A stretch of 64,000 nucleotides of DNA from Archangium primigenium (GCF_016904885.1 NZ_JADWYI010000001.1:4216001-4280000), one strand, 5' to 3'. Shown: positions 17,652 through 29,523, counted from the stretch's first letter. Numbers and translations: made by a program. The notes: generated from the letters alone by a model not told the origin.

Positions 17652-18080
17652 TCAGGTGAAGTGCTTGCGCACCTGGGCATCATTGAGCACGGTCAGCAGC
17701 CACACCCCCACCGGCAGCCCCATGCAGCACATGGGCGTGAAGGGGACCATCGCCGTGAGGCAGCCGAGGATCACGAACCCCTTGCGCCGCAGGTACAGGG
17801 CGTTCACGGCGCCCCAGATGGTCAGGCCCCGGGAGAGCACCGCCCCCACGGCCGCGAAGGAGTACGAGCTCAGGTTCGCCAGGCCCTGGGCCGCGGTGGC
17901 CTCCCCTCCGGGCGGGGGCGGGAAGATGGGCAGGTCGAGCCCCACCGCCACGAGCATGCCGATGACGAAGAGGATGTCCACGATGCCCAGGCACAGCAGC
18001 AGGAACGCCGCGGGGCGCACCCGGCGCAGCGAGGGCATGCGGGGGTCGGACAGGGGGACGTTGAGGCCGGGCCCGCTCAT
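17652..18080 (-). CDS. Small polytopic membrane protein
   Basis: A 142-residue protein with three or four hydrophobic segments (about residues 23-48, 68-92, 98-125). No family is recognised. A Pro-rich periplasmic or cytoplasmic loop lies between the first two segments. Its ATG overlaps the stop codon of metF by four bases (ATGA), so it is translated with metF. There is no obvious functional link to folate metabolism. Confidence 0.7.
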   Translation of the reverse strand: MSGPGLNVPLSDPRMPSLRRVRPAAFLLLCLGIVDILFVIGMLVAVGLDLPIFPPPPGGEATAAQGLANLSSYSFAAVGAVLSRGLTIWGAVNALYLRRKGFVILGCLTAMVPFTPMCCMGLPVGVWLLTVLNDAQVRKHFT

Positions 18081-18949
18081 TTCCGGGCCTTCAGGGCGCT
18101 CACGATCATCCGCGTGGCCGGGGACTTGTTGAGCGTATAGAAGTGGATGCCCGGCACGCCGCGCGCCAGCAGCTCCATGCACTGCACCGTGGCGTGGGCC
18201 ACGCCCAGCTGCACCAGGGCGTCCGGCTGCTCCTTGAGCCGCTCGAGCTGGAGCGTCAGGCGCATGGGCACCGTGGCGCCGCACATGCGCGTGAAGCGCT
18301 GGATCTGCTCGTAGTTGGTGATGGGCATGATGCCCGGCACGATGGGCACGTTGATGCCGGCGCGGCGCGCGCGCTCCACGAAGTCGAAGTAGAAGGCGTT
18401 GTCGAAGAAGAGCTGGGTGATGACGAAGTCCAGGCCCGCGTCCACCTTGGCCTTGAGGTAACGCAAGTCGTCATCGCGCGAGCCCGTCTCCACGTGGCCC
18501 TCGGGGTAGCACGCCCCGCCCAGGCTGAAGTCGAAGTCCTCGTCGCGGATGAAGCGCACCAGATCCGTCGCCCGGGCCAGGCCTCCGTCCACGGGCTCGG
18601 CGGGCAGGCCCCCCTGGGGCATGTCGCCGCGCAGCGCCAGCACGTTGTCGATCCGCGCGCCCTTGAGCCGACGCAGCAGCTCGCGCAGCTCGTCGCGCGT
18701 GTGGCCCAGGCACGTGAGGTGCGCCATGGTCTCGATGCCCGTCTCGCCCTTGATGCGCGTGACCAGGTCCACCGTCTTGTCGCGCGTGCTGCCGCCCGCG
18801 CCGTAGGTGACGGACACGAAGCCCGGCTCCAGGGGAGCCAGCTCCTCGAGCGTCTTCATCAGGTTGTCCGTGCCCGCGTCGGTCTTCGGCGGAAAGAACT
18901 CGAAGGAGAAGCAGGGGTCGGAGGGATTTAAACGATTCCGGATCTTCAT
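18077..18949 (-). CDS. metF: Methylenetetrahydrofolate reductase
   Basis: A 290-residue TIM-barrel flavoenzyme that reduces 5,10-methylene-THF to 5-methyl-THF for methionine synthesis. Seen: FSFEFFPPKTDAG near the N-terminus with the catalytic Glu, VSVTYGAGGSTR, HLTCLGHT, LALRGDMP and PGIMPITNY. The length matches bacterial MetF. It is divergent from gcvT, with a 109-base shared intergenic region. Both genes draw on the same methylene-THF pool, so joint regulation would make sense. It is followed by an overlapping small membrane protein gene. Confidence 0.96.
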   Translation of the reverse strand: MKIRNRLNPSDPCFSFEFFPPKTDAGTDNLMKTLEELAPLEPGFVSVTYGAGGSTRDKTVDLVTRIKGETGIETMAHLTCLGHTRDELRELLRRLKGARIDNVLALRGDMPQGGLPAEPVDGGLARATDLVRFIRDEDFDFSLGGACYPEGHVETGSRDDDLRYLKAKVDAGLDFVITQLFFDNAFYFDFVERARRAGINVPIVPGIMPITNYEQIQRFTRMCGATVPMRLTLQLERLKEQPDALVQLGVAHATVQCMELLARGVPGIHFYTLNKSPATRMIVSALKARK

Positions 18950-18992
18950 GACGCGGACAGTCTAGAACGTTCCAGCGCACTTCCCGAGAACC

Positions 18993-19020
18993 TTGATTGC
19001 GAGGAGTGCGCGGCTATAGT
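18993..19020 (+). promoter_or_regulatory. Sigma-70-like promoter of the gcv operon
   Basis: TTGATT (18993-18998) and TATAGT (19015-19020) are 16 bases apart, upstream of gcvT. AGGAGA lies about 9 bases before the gcvT ATG. The leader is too short and lacks the conserved core of a glycine riboswitch. Confidence 0.55.
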
Positions 19021-19058
19021 CCGCGCCGCTTCGCCCCCCCCCTCAGGAGACGAGAACC

Positions 19059-20144
19059 ATGGCCCGGCAGACGCCGCTGAATGCAGTCCACCGTGAGCTG
19101 GGTGGGCGGATGGTGGACTTCGCGGGCTGGGACATGCCGGTCCAGTACAGCTCCATCATCGGCGAGCACGAGACCGTGCGCACCGCCGTGGGCCTGTTCG
19201 ACGTGTCCCACATGGGGGAGATCGAGTTCTCCGGCCCGGGCGCGCTCGAGACGGCCAACAAGCTCATCACCAACGACTTGTCCAAGTGCGCCGACGGTCA
19301 GGCGCTCTACGCCGGCCTGCTCAACGACGCGGGCGGCTTCGTGGACGACGTGGTGGCCTACCGCTTCTCGCCCGAGCGCATCCTCATCGTCGTCAACGCC
19401 TCCAACAAGGACAAGGACTTCGCCTGGATGCGCGCGCGCGCCGAGGGCGTGCAGCCGGTGGACCGCAGCGACGACTACGCGCAGATCGCCGTGCAGGGGC
19501 CCAAGGCCGTGGGGCTCGTACAGCGGCTGACCCCGGTGGACCTCACCCCCGTGGGCACCTACCGCTTCACCGAGGGCCCCGTGGCGGGCATCGCGTGCAT
19601 CATCTCGCGCACCGGCTACACGGGCGAGGACGGCTTCGAGCTGTACTGCGCCCCCGGCGATGCCGCGGCGCTGTGGCGGGCGCTCCTCAAGGAGGGCGAG
19701 GCGGACGGGGTGAAGCCCTGCGGGCTGGGCGCCCGCGACAGCCTGCGCGTGGAGATGAAGTACGCCCTCTACGGCAACGACATCGACGAGACGCACACCG
19801 CCCTGGAGGCGGGGCTCGGGTGGATCTGCAAGCTGGACAAGGCGGGCGGTTTCATCGGCCGCGACGCGCTGGTGAAGCAGAAGGCCGAGGGCGTCAAGCG
19901 CAAGCTGGTGGGCCTCGAGGTGACGGGCTCGGGCATCGCCCGGCACGGCTACCCCCTGCTCAAGGACGGCCAGCGTGTGGGCGAGGTGACGAGCGGCACC
20001 CAGGGCCCCTCGGTGAAGAAGCCCATTGCCTTTGGCTACGTGCCCGTGGAACTGGCCGCCGAGGGCGCCACGCTCGACGTGGAGATCCGTGGCCGCGCGG
20101 TACCTGTCGTGGTGGTGAAGACCCCTTTCCTGAAGAAGAAGTAA
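19059..20144 (+). CDS. gcvT: Glycine cleavage system T protein (aminomethyltransferase)
   Basis: A 361-residue enzyme that moves the methylene group from the aminomethyl-lipoyl arm of GcvH to THF, releasing ammonia. It starts with TPLNAVHRELGGRMVDFAGWDMPVQY, continues with GLFDVSHMGEIEF and LTNDL-type segments (KLITNDLSK), and carries RTGYTGEDGFELY and GLGARDSLRVEMKYALYG, which are GcvT signatures including the folate-contacting region. It heads the gcvT-gcvH-gcvP operon; gcvH starts 13 bases later. Confidence 0.97.
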   Translation: MARQTPLNAVHRELGGRMVDFAGWDMPVQYSSIIGEHETVRTAVGLFDVSHMGEIEFSGPGALETANKLITNDLSKCADGQALYAGLLNDAGGFVDDVVAYRFSPERILIVVNASNKDKDFAWMRARAEGVQPVDRSDDYAQIAVQGPKAVGLVQRLTPVDLTPVGTYRFTEGPVAGIACIISRTGYTGEDGFELYCAPGDAAALWRALLKEGEADGVKPCGLGARDSLRVEMKYALYGNDIDETHTALEAGLGWICKLDKAGGFIGRDALVKQKAEGVKRKLVGLEVTGSGIARHGYPLLKDGQRVGEVTSGTQGPSVKKPIAFGYVPVELAAEGATLDVEIRGRAVPVVVVKTPFLKKK

Positions 20145-20157
20145 GGAGCGCGAGTTC

Positions 20158-20544
20158 ATGTCCAGCATTCCCGAGAATCTCAAGTACACGCAGGAGCACG
20201 AGTGGATCCGCGCCGAGGGCAACCGCCTGGTGGTGGGCATCACGGATCACGCGCAGCAGACGCTGGGCGACGTGGTCTACGTGGAGCTGCCCAAGGTGGG
20301 CGCCACCGTCGAGATGGGCGCGCCGTTTGGCACGGTCGAGTCCGTGAAGGCCGTCTCGGAGCTGTTCATGCCCGTCTCGGGCAAGGTGGTGAAGGTCAAC
20401 GAGGAGGTGGTGGAAGACCCCGAACTCGTCAACACCGACCCCTACAGCGACGGCTGGCTCATCGAGATCGAGCCCACGGACAGCAAGCAGGTGGGCGAAC
20501 TCCTGGACGCCGCCAAGTACGGCGAACTGTTGAAGGCGGAGTAG
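20158..20544 (+). CDS. gcvH: Glycine cleavage system H protein
   Basis: A 128-residue lipoyl carrier protein. The lipoylation site is Lys64 in ESVKAVSELFMPVSG. YTQEHEWIR near the N-terminus and NTDPYSDGWL near the C-terminus are conserved family segments. It shuttles the aminomethyl group between GcvP and GcvT. It lies between gcvT (13-base gap) and gcvP (87-base gap). A short CTCCGG/CCGGAG hairpin lies in that second gap but without a T-run. Confidence 0.97.
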   Translation: MSSIPENLKYTQEHEWIRAEGNRLVVGITDHAQQTLGDVVYVELPKVGATVEMGAPFGTVESVKAVSELFMPVSGKVVKVNEEVVEDPELVNTDPYSDGWLIEIEPTDSKQVGELLDAAKYGELLKAE

Positions 20545-20631
20545 TTCGCGCAGGACTCCGGGTTGAAACCGGAGGGGCTCGTTGTTCTTACCGCCTCGGC
20601 GTTTTAACCGCACCGCGAGTGCTCGATACCT

Positions 20632-23538
<2,907 letters not shown>

Positions 23539-23562
23539 TCCTTCACGCATGTGATGAACCGA

Positions 23563-23596
23563 GGCCCTCTCTCCGGCGACGGAGGGAGGGCCTTTT
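23563..23596 (+). terminator. Intrinsic terminator of the gcv operon
   Basis: GGCCCTCTCTCCG (23563-23575) pairs with CGGAGGGAGGGCC (23580-23592), with one G-U pair, across a GCGA tetraloop. TTTT follows. Confidence 0.85.
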
Positions 23597-23608
23597 CACG
23601 TCACGTTG

Positions 23609-25444
23609 TCAGGAGTTGCTCCTCGACTTGCCGCGTTTGCTGGCGGGAGGGAAGAGCGACAGTGTCTTGGTGTCCTTCTGGACGGGTGCGGAACGCCCAG
23701 GCGATGGAGGGGAGGACGATTGCTTGGCACGCGAACGCCGTTTGCCGGGGAACTTAGGCCCGGGGCCGTACTCCACGGACGGTCCCCGTTGCTGCTCGGA
23801 GATTTTGACCAGCAACTGGCGCTCCACCATGTCGGAAAGGATGTCGCGGGCCCGTTGCACATCCACATCGAAGAGGTTCTGCACGGTACGGTTGTTCACC
23901 TTTTCGTATTCACGAACATGGGTGATGACCTTTCGGTCCAACTCGTCCGTCGTACGCCGCTGGTAGTCCACGGCCGAACCGAGCTTCTTGAGCACCTCGC
24001 CGCGCAGTCGATAGTCAGGATGGGACAAGCGCGCGGTTTGCCGTGTGGCTTCCAGGATGTTGACGTCCTCGTGGGTCAATCGACGGAGGCTGACCTCGGT
24101 TTCTTCCACTGACCGCTGCAGCATGGGCGCCATGCCCGAGGCCGTGACGGTTTTGCTCCGACAGAGCCGGAAGAGGATCAGCAAGGTGTCCGTGTCATCT
24201 CGCTCCTGCTCGGGCAGCTGAGCGATGAACCGGGCGATCTGTGTTCTCGGCGCCCCCGACACCAGCTTGACCTCGACCTGCTCGAATGAAGCCTCGATGC
24301 GAGGAAGTTCACGGCCCGAACGGATCATCTCTCGGTACATCCGGTCCACGCCGCGTCCAGCTTCCTCGGCGAATCCCAGGGTGCGAGCTGCTTTGGCGAG
24401 CGTGCGGTTTCGTGGCTTGGGCGGATGCGTCAGGATGTTTTCCGGTGTCACCCCGGCAACGAGAGGACCAGGAGAAGCGACTGCGAATACCTGGGGAGAG
24501 TGGTCGATGAAGACAGGGCGCCGCAGTCCATAATCTTGATGGACGATGGCATTGGCGAGGGCTTCACGAATCGCCAGTTGAGGAAAATCCGAGATCTCAA
24601 TCTGCTGTCCGTTGGGCAGCGAGACAGGTGTTTGATTGAGCCGAGCCTGGATCAGCCCAAGTATCTTCTCGAAAGCAAGGATGATCGGCGTTTCGATTCG
24701 CTCAATGGCGCGGGGTTCCCCGCCAGGCGTCTGCCGATAATGGTACTGGAGTAAGTGAGTGGCGCGTGTCTCACAAAAAAGCAACTCTCCAGCCCTGAGT
24801 AATTCACCCTGCTCGGAAACGACACCTAAGGCTGCGAGTAGATCGTGATCGTTGAGGCGGGCATACTTGCGCCGCGTCTCGTCCGTGAGGTTTGACAGGT
24901 TGCGGCGTGCTACATCCAGCGCTATTGGTGACGCATCGCTGAGCGGACGCCCACTGAGCTGGCTGGACCAATCGACATCCCGGCGGTCCTCTCTTAATCG
25001 AGCCACTTCCTCGGGGCTCATGATCCAACAGTCCTTCGCTACGCGACGCCGGGCACGGCCTTGCGTGTCCGCATGCACATCCAGGCCTAGAGGCACGAAA
25101 AGTAGGAGCAGCTGGACGTTGGAGACGTGGCGGATTTCCGCCTCGACGAGCAGACGAGGATTGCTGAGTTCGTAGATGCGCCTGCGGACCTCGTCGGGGT
25201 CGAGTTCTGTCCCCTTGAAAGCCAGAGGGCCGCTCTTCTTATCATCCACACCGATAACGATTGCGCCACCGTTGGCGTTCGCGAAGCAGACGGCGTCCCC
25301 CGCCAGGTCCTTCATGAAGTCCTTGGTTCCGCTCTGGCCCTGTTCCTTGAAGTCGAGAATCTCCGACTCCAACGTGCTTGCGACCGCTCCCCCGAGAACC
25401 CGCTCAAGGGCCAAGTCGACCGCATCCCGAATGTTCTTCGCCAC
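23609..25444 (-). CDS. AlbA_2/Schlafen-type ATP-binding regulator or defence protein
   Basis: A 611-residue protein with a GTG start behind AGGAGG. The N-terminal ~160 residues are an AlbA_2 (divergent AAA_4/Schlafen-core) domain: ESEILDFKEQ, FANANGGAIVIGVDD and NPRLLVEAEIR. Residues ~280-390 match an HATPase_c_4/RecG-like C-terminal domain (LAIREALANAIVHQDYG, RTLGFAEEAGRGVDRMYREM). A winged-helix-like part follows, with a basic Ser/Pro-rich tail. Relatives are annotated as transcriptional regulators; Schlafen-core proteins can also be nucleases and act in phage defence. Codon choice is more mixed than in neighbouring genes, suggesting transfer. A dyad lies just upstream. Confidence 0.8.
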   Translation of the reverse strand: MAKNIRDAVDLALERVLGGAVASTLESEILDFKEQGQSGTKDFMKDLAGDAVCFANANGGAIVIGVDDKKSGPLAFKGTELDPDEVRRRIYELSNPRLLVEAEIRHVSNVQLLLLFVPLGLDVHADTQGRARRRVAKDCWIMSPEEVARLREDRRDVDWSSQLSGRPLSDASPIALDVARRNLSNLTDETRRKYARLNDHDLLAALGVVSEQGELLRAGELLFCETRATHLLQYHYRQTPGGEPRAIERIETPIILAFEKILGLIQARLNQTPVSLPNGQQIEISDFPQLAIREALANAIVHQDYGLRRPVFIDHSPQVFAVASPGPLVAGVTPENILTHPPKPRNRTLAKAARTLGFAEEAGRGVDRMYREMIRSGRELPRIEASFEQVEVKLVSGAPRTQIARFIAQLPEQERDDTDTLLILFRLCRSKTVTASGMAPMLQRSVEETEVSLRRLTHEDVNILEATRQTARLSHPDYRLRGEVLKKLGSAVDYQRRTTDELDRKVITHVREYEKVNNRTVQNLFDVDVQRARDILSDMVERQLLVKISEQQRGPSVEYGPGPKFPGKRRSRAKQSSSPPSPGRSAPVQKDTKTLSLFPPASKRGKSRSNS

Positions 25445-25462
25445 GCTGGTCCTCCTGGGGGA

Positions 25463-25523
25463 GTTTGTGCCGAGTTTGTGCGAACCCTCTACTGTGCAGG
25501 GTGGTCACAAACTTGGCACAACC
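25463..25523 (-). promoter_or_regulatory. 16-base inverted repeat upstream of the AlbA_2 gene
   Basis: TTGTGCCGAGTTTGTG (25465-25480) and CACAAACTTGGCACAA (25506-25521) are inverted copies matching at 15 of 16 bases with a 25-base spacer. Each arm holds two TTGTG half-sites. It lies 20-80 bases before the GTG start, in promoter or leader position, and looks like an operator or a long leader hairpin. Confidence 0.6.
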
Positions 25524-25566
25524 TCAAGGCCCATCGAGCTACGGCGAGAGCATCCGTGGGTGCTTC

Positions 25567-26487
25567 TCAATGCCGGGGCGCCTTGACCTTGTCCGGCGGC
25601 GTCATGCGCCCGCTGCCCGGGCCCGCGCCGAGGTCCGCGCCCGTGACGGGGTTGCTCGTCTCCTGGGATTGGGTGCGCCGCACGTTCTGCTGCAACACGG
25701 ACAGTTCCTCGGGAGTGAGCCCGATCGAGGCCCGGCCGCTGCCGCCATCCACGGCGACCTGCTTCTCCCGGTCCGACACGTAGTCCCACTGCTCGCCCTC
25801 GTTCCACGAGCCGCGCATGTCTCCGGCGCCCTGGGACATGTTGTAGTAGGTGTCCGTGAACGCGGGCATGCCCGGCAGCTTGCCCGACGGGAAGTTGGGC
25901 TCGATGGCGTAGAGCGCCTTCTCGAACGACTTCTGGTGGGCGATCTCCCGCGTCATCAGGAAGCCCAGCGCCTCGCGCACGCCCGGGTCCGGCGTCAGGT
26001 TGATGAGGCGCTCGTAGACGATCTTCGCCCGTGCCTCCGCGGCGATGTTCGAGCGCAGGTCACACGTCGGGTCCCCGATGCTGTCCACGTACGCGGCCGT
26101 CCACGGCACACCGGCCGAGTTGGTGAGCGGCGGGCCGCCTCCGTAGAGCACCTGGGTGACGTGGCTGTCGTTGCCCGCGCCGGTGATGGAGCGGTACATG
26201 GACGCCTGCTCCTCCACGCCCTCCGCGAGCCGCCCCTTGGCGCCCTTGTTCAGCATGGCGACGATGGTGCCGATGATCTCCAGGTGGCTCAGCTCCTCGG
26301 TGGCGATGTCCAGGAGCAGGTCCTTGCGGCCGGGATCCTCCTCGGCGAGGGCCTGGGTGAAGTAGCGCATCGCCGCGGCGAGCTCGCCCTGCGGCCCTCC
26401 GAACTGCTCGAGCATGAGGCTGGCGAGGCCGGGGTTGGGCTCCGACACGCGCACGGTGTACTGCAACTGCTTGTTGTGCATGAACAC
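25567..26487 (-). CDS. Manganese catalase
   Basis: A 306-residue four-helix-bundle protein that splits hydrogen peroxide at a dimanganese centre. Metal ligands sit in ATEELSHLEIIG and in REIAHQKSFEKAL; AAEARAKIVYERL gives a further Glu. The ends match non-haem catalases of about 300 residues. The preferred start is the GTG at 26487 (giving MFMHNKQLQYTVRV), because GGAGAA is 8 bases upstream and homologues begin this way. The ATG at 26481 is the alternative. It probably protects against peroxide stress. The neighbours on each side are unrelated. Confidence 0.92.
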   Translation of the reverse strand: MFMHNKQLQYTVRVSEPNPGLASLMLEQFGGPQGELAAAMRYFTQALAEEDPGRKDLLLDIATEELSHLEIIGTIVAMLNKGAKGRLAEGVEEQASMYRSITGAGNDSHVTQVLYGGGPPLTNSAGVPWTAAYVDSIGDPTCDLRSNIAAEARAKIVYERLINLTPDPGVREALGFLMTREIAHQKSFEKALYAIEPNFPSGKLPGMPAFTDTYYNMSQGAGDMRGSWNEGEQWDYVSDREKQVAVDGGSGRASIGLTPEELSVLQQNVRRTQSQETSNPVTGADLGAGPGSGRMTPPDKVKAPRH

Positions 26488-26604
26488 GCGGGGTTCTCCG
26501 GGTGGAAGGTTTCTTCCCCACAGAGGTGGCCTTGATGGTTGGGTGTCGCAACCCACGCGTGTCCGATGCGAAGACGTCTGCTCGCCGCCGAGTCGGCGGG
26601 ATGA

Positions 26605-26648
26605 GCGCCCGGGGCGCGGCTCTACTCAGCCCTCGGGCGCGTTTTATT
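26605..26648. terminator. GC-rich hairpin with T-rich tail
   Basis: GCGCCCG (26605-26611) and CGGGCGC (26634-26640), then GTTTTATT on the plus strand. It lies between the oxidoreductase and catalase genes, both on the minus strand, so its polarity is opposite to the genes. It may be only a weak terminator or a chance structure. Confidence 0.35.
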
Positions 26649-26659
26649 CCCTCGGTGCG

Positions 26660-27751
26660 CTACCTGAGGCGCTGCCGCTGTCCCGTCCGAGCCGCCTCGA
26701 GGATGGCCTCGAGCATCCGGTGGCGCACCACCGCGTCCTCGAAGCTCGGGACCGAGCCGGGGTCCTCGGCATACTGGGCGTAGGCCTGGGCCACGTTGTA
26801 GGCGCTGCCCTCGGGGATGCCCGGCGCCGCGACATACCGCTCGGGAATGGGCACTGGGCCGAAGGGCCGCTCTCCGTTGCCGCCCGACAAGCGGGGCGCG
26901 GTCATCTGCAGGTGGCCCGCGTCGCCCGTGAGCACGAGGTCGCCCTTCGTGCCGTTGATCTCCCAGAGCAGGTTCGTGCCGCGGGACACGCCCCCCCGAT
27001 AGTGGATGGAGGCCACCGCGCCCCCCGCGAGCACGCCGCAGACGAGCACCTGATCGGCCGTGCGCATCGGCCGGGTCTCGTTCGTTCCCGCCAGGCGGAC
27101 TTCGTGGCGGCGGGTGGCCAGGGTCGCGCTGACCTCCTGGAACTCGCCGAGGCACCAGCACAGCGCGTCCACCGTGTGGCCGAAGGGGATGGAGAGCAGG
27201 GTGGCGCCGTTGCGCGCGTCGAGCAGGTAGAGGCCGGACGCGTCGGTGGTGTCGCCCCAGGCGCCTCCCGTCCCCACGAGGCTCGTGGACAGCACCTCGC
27301 CCACGAAGCCCTCGGCCACCAGGTCCCGCACGTAGCGCACGGCGGGCGCGGCCCGCGCCTGGAGGCCGACGATCGTCCTCACCCCGCGCTCCCGCGCGAG
27401 CGCCGCGAGCTGTTCGGCCTCCGCCAGGTCCTTGCCGAGCGGCCACTCGCAGTAGACGTCCTTGCCCGCGCGCAGCGCCGTCGTCACCAGCTCGTGGTGT
27501 TGGGGCACCTTGACGGAGACCACGGCCAGGTCCACCTCGGGCCGCGCCACCAGCTCCGCGGCGGTGTCGAAGGCCAGGGGGATGCCGAACGCGCGCGAGG
27601 CGGCGTCCGCGGACTCCCGTCGGCTGGTGCTCAGGGCCCGGAACTCGTAGGCGGGCAGGGCGCGCAGCGCGGGAATGTGCGCCGCCATGGCCCAGCCCCG
27701 ATCCGGGCTCGCGCCGATGATGCCGACTCCAATGGGTCCGTTCTTCTTCAT
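26660..27751 (-). CDS. Gfo/Idh/MocA family oxidoreductase
   Basis: A 363-residue NAD(P)-dependent oxidoreductase. The N-terminal Rossmann fold starts with VGIIGASPDRGWAMAAHIPAL. VVSVKVPQHHELV and the family EKP-like motif CEWPLGKDLAEAEQL follow, with Trp in place of the usual Lys neighbour. The C-terminal domain has GLQARAAPAVRYVRDLV and GHTVDALCWCLGEF, where the catalytic His normally lies. The substrate is likely a sugar or polyol but is not predictable. It stands alone, divergent from the binding-protein gene that begins at 27848. Confidence 0.87.
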   Translation of the reverse strand: MKKNGPIGVGIIGASPDRGWAMAAHIPALRALPAYEFRALSTSRRESADAASRAFGIPLAFDTAAELVARPEVDLAVVSVKVPQHHELVTTALRAGKDVYCEWPLGKDLAEAEQLAALARERGVRTIVGLQARAAPAVRYVRDLVAEGFVGEVLSTSLVGTGGAWGDTTDASGLYLLDARNGATLLSIPFGHTVDALCWCLGEFQEVSATLATRRHEVRLAGTNETRPMRTADQVLVCGVLAGGAVASIHYRGGVSRGTNLLWEINGTKGDLVLTGDAGHLQMTAPRLSGGNGERPFGPVPIPERYVAAPGIPEGSAYNVAQAYAQYAEDPGSVPSFEDAVVRHRMLEAILEAARTGQRQRLR

Positions 27752-27847
27752 GGAATACCGCCTGGGGATGCGAGGGAGGTCCCCCCATAACGACGGCCAG
27801 GGGCTTCGCGCTTGCGCATCCGCCCGAAGCGTGGGGAGCATGGAGCG

Positions 27848-29032
27848 ATGCGCCGTTGCGTTCCCGTGCTGCTCGCCGTGCTCACGTCCTGTCTGGCCGC
27901 CTGTGAGAAGAAGGCCTCGCCCGTGGCCGAGGCCGCTCCGCGGGCCGCGTCCGCGGAGGCCCCGTCCGCCGAGGCCCAGGAAGTCCTGCTCGGCGAGGTG
28001 GGCAGCCTCACTGGCGCCCAGGCCGTGTTCGGCGTCTCCAGCCGCAACGGCTTCGACATGGCGATGCGGGAGATCAACGCCGCGGGCGGGGTGAAGGGCA
28101 AGAAGCTCGCCCTGCGGGTCTACGACAGCCAGGGCCGGGCGGAGGATGGGGCGCAGGCCGTCACCCGGCTCATCACCCGGGACAAGGTGCTGCTCATCCT
28201 CGGCGAGGTGTCCTCCACCGTCTCCATGGCCATGGCGGAGAAGGCCCAGGCGGCCGGGGTGCCGATGATCAGCCACGCGGCCACCAACCCCGGCGTCACC
28301 GAGAAGGGGGACTACATCTTCCGCATCTGCTTCATCGATCCCTTCCAGGGCTATGTGATGGCGAAGTTCGCCCGCGAGGCCTTGAAGCTCGGCGAGGTGG
28401 CCCTGCTCCTGGACAACAAGAGCGACTACTCCATGGGGCTCGGCGAGGTCTTCACCAAGGACTTCACGCGGCTGGGCGGGAGGATCCTCGCCACGGAGAC
28501 CTACGCGCAGGGGGACACGGACTTCCGCGCGCAGCTCACCGCGCTCAAGCAGAGCCGGCCCCAGGCCCTCTTCATTCCCGGCTACTACACCGATGTGGGC
28601 CTCATCGCCCGGCAGGCGCGTGAGCTGGGATTGACGCTGCCCCTGCTGGGCACGGATGGCTGGGAGGCGGAGACGCTGTTCGAGCTGGCCGGGTCCGCGC
28701 TGGAAGGCAGCTATTTCTCCTCGCCCTACGCCATGGACAGTCCAGAGCCGCGCATGCGCGCGTTCGTCCAGGCGTACCGGGCCCAGTACGCCAGGGCGCC
28801 GGACACCTCCGCGGTCCTGGCCTACGAGGCGACGAAGGTGGCCGCCGAGGCGCTCGAGCGCGCTCCGGACTGGAGCGGGCCCTCCCTGCGCGACGCCATC
28901 GCGAAGACCCGGGACTTCCAAGGCGTGACGGGCACCATCTCCCTGGACGCGCAGCGCAACGCCGTGAAGCCCGCCGTCGTACTCCAGGTGCGCGACGGCA
29001 AGGCCGAGTTCGTCACCACCGTCCACCCGTAG
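27848..29032 (+). CDS. Branched-chain amino acid-type ABC substrate-binding lipoprotein
   Basis: A 394-residue periplasmic binding protein. The signal peptide ends in the lipobox LAAC, with Cys19 as the lipidated residue. After an Ala/Glu-rich linker the Peripla_BP_6 fold begins: LLGEVGSLTGAQAVFG, NGFDMAMREINAAGGVKGKKL, and later ISHAATNPGVT and GYYTDVGLIARQARELG. Such proteins bind amino acids, amides or aromatic ligands. No permease or ATPase gene is near, so it may supply a distant transporter or act as a sensor. The ATG at 27848 gives the lipoprotein signal; an earlier in-frame start is less likely. Confidence 0.9.
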   Translation: MRRCVPVLLAVLTSCLAACEKKASPVAEAAPRAASAEAPSAEAQEVLLGEVGSLTGAQAVFGVSSRNGFDMAMREINAAGGVKGKKLALRVYDSQGRAEDGAQAVTRLITRDKVLLILGEVSSTVSMAMAEKAQAAGVPMISHAATNPGVTEKGDYIFRICFIDPFQGYVMAKFAREALKLGEVALLLDNKSDYSMGLGEVFTKDFTRLGGRILATETYAQGDTDFRAQLTALKQSRPQALFIPGYYTDVGLIARQARELGLTLPLLGTDGWEAETLFELAGSALEGSYFSSPYAMDSPEPRMRAFVQAYRAQYARAPDTSAVLAYEATKVAAEALERAPDWSGPSLRDAIAKTRDFQGVTGTISLDAQRNAVKPAVVLQVRDGKAEFVTTVHP

Positions 29033-29523
29033 CGCCCCGCGCAAGGGGGTCCGACACGCGGGTGCACGGCGGTGCGTGACTCCAGGTCTATCTTTTTTTA
29101 CTCTGGGTGGGTGTCCGCGCCCCGCATCTCCTGTGGGGGAAACAGGCCGCTGGGCGGGCGAGCAGGTCCGTGGGGGGGGCCGCACGTGAGGCGTTCATCC
29201 GCGCGGGCTTCGCTACGCGGGGCCCATTTTCTTGGATTCAGCGCCGGCGCGCTTTGTAAAAACAACCGCGCACGGGCACCAGGAGGAACCGGGTTCGCGC
29301 TACGTTTGGGTTCAGTGATTGGATTCAGGACCGACCGATTTTGAGCAGGATTTGAGGCCGCCCACGACTTCCCGCCCGCCGCCCGAGGGAAACGACTCAA
29401 TCCTTGTCATGGCGTGCTTGCATGGGTTTGAGGCCATCCCCAACCTTCCCTCGAAGTCGAAGGATGACGTGCTGCAAGGTTGGAGTGACTGGAAGTCGAA
29501 CCCATACATCAGGAGTCGGGCAC
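29033..29523. other. Non-coding interval with TTGGRTTCAG repeats
   Basis: No convincing gene lies in these 491 bases. A T7 run at 29094-29100 may end the binding-protein transcript, although no strong stem stands in front of it. TTGGATTCAG occurs at 29232-29241 and 29319-29328, and TTGGGTTCAG at 29306-29315. The interval is long for this genome and should hold the control region of the exported miniprotein gene that follows. Confidence 0.5.

Noticed and set aside
18950-19058. Glycine riboswitch before gcvT
   Set aside because: The 109-base leader has neither the length nor the conserved core sequences of the glycine aptamer; a sigma-70-like promoter lies inside it.
20556-20574. CTCCGG/CCGGAG hairpin between gcvH and gcvP
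   Set aside because: Only six pairs and no T-run; gcvP must be expressed with the operon.
29072-29344. 90-residue open frame in the non-coding interval
   Set aside because: No ribosome-binding site, no recognisable composition, and it spans the repeat region.
29409-29426. Sigma-54-like promoter (TGGCGTGCTTGCA)
   Set aside because: The distance between the GG and GC elements is three bases too short for sigma-54.
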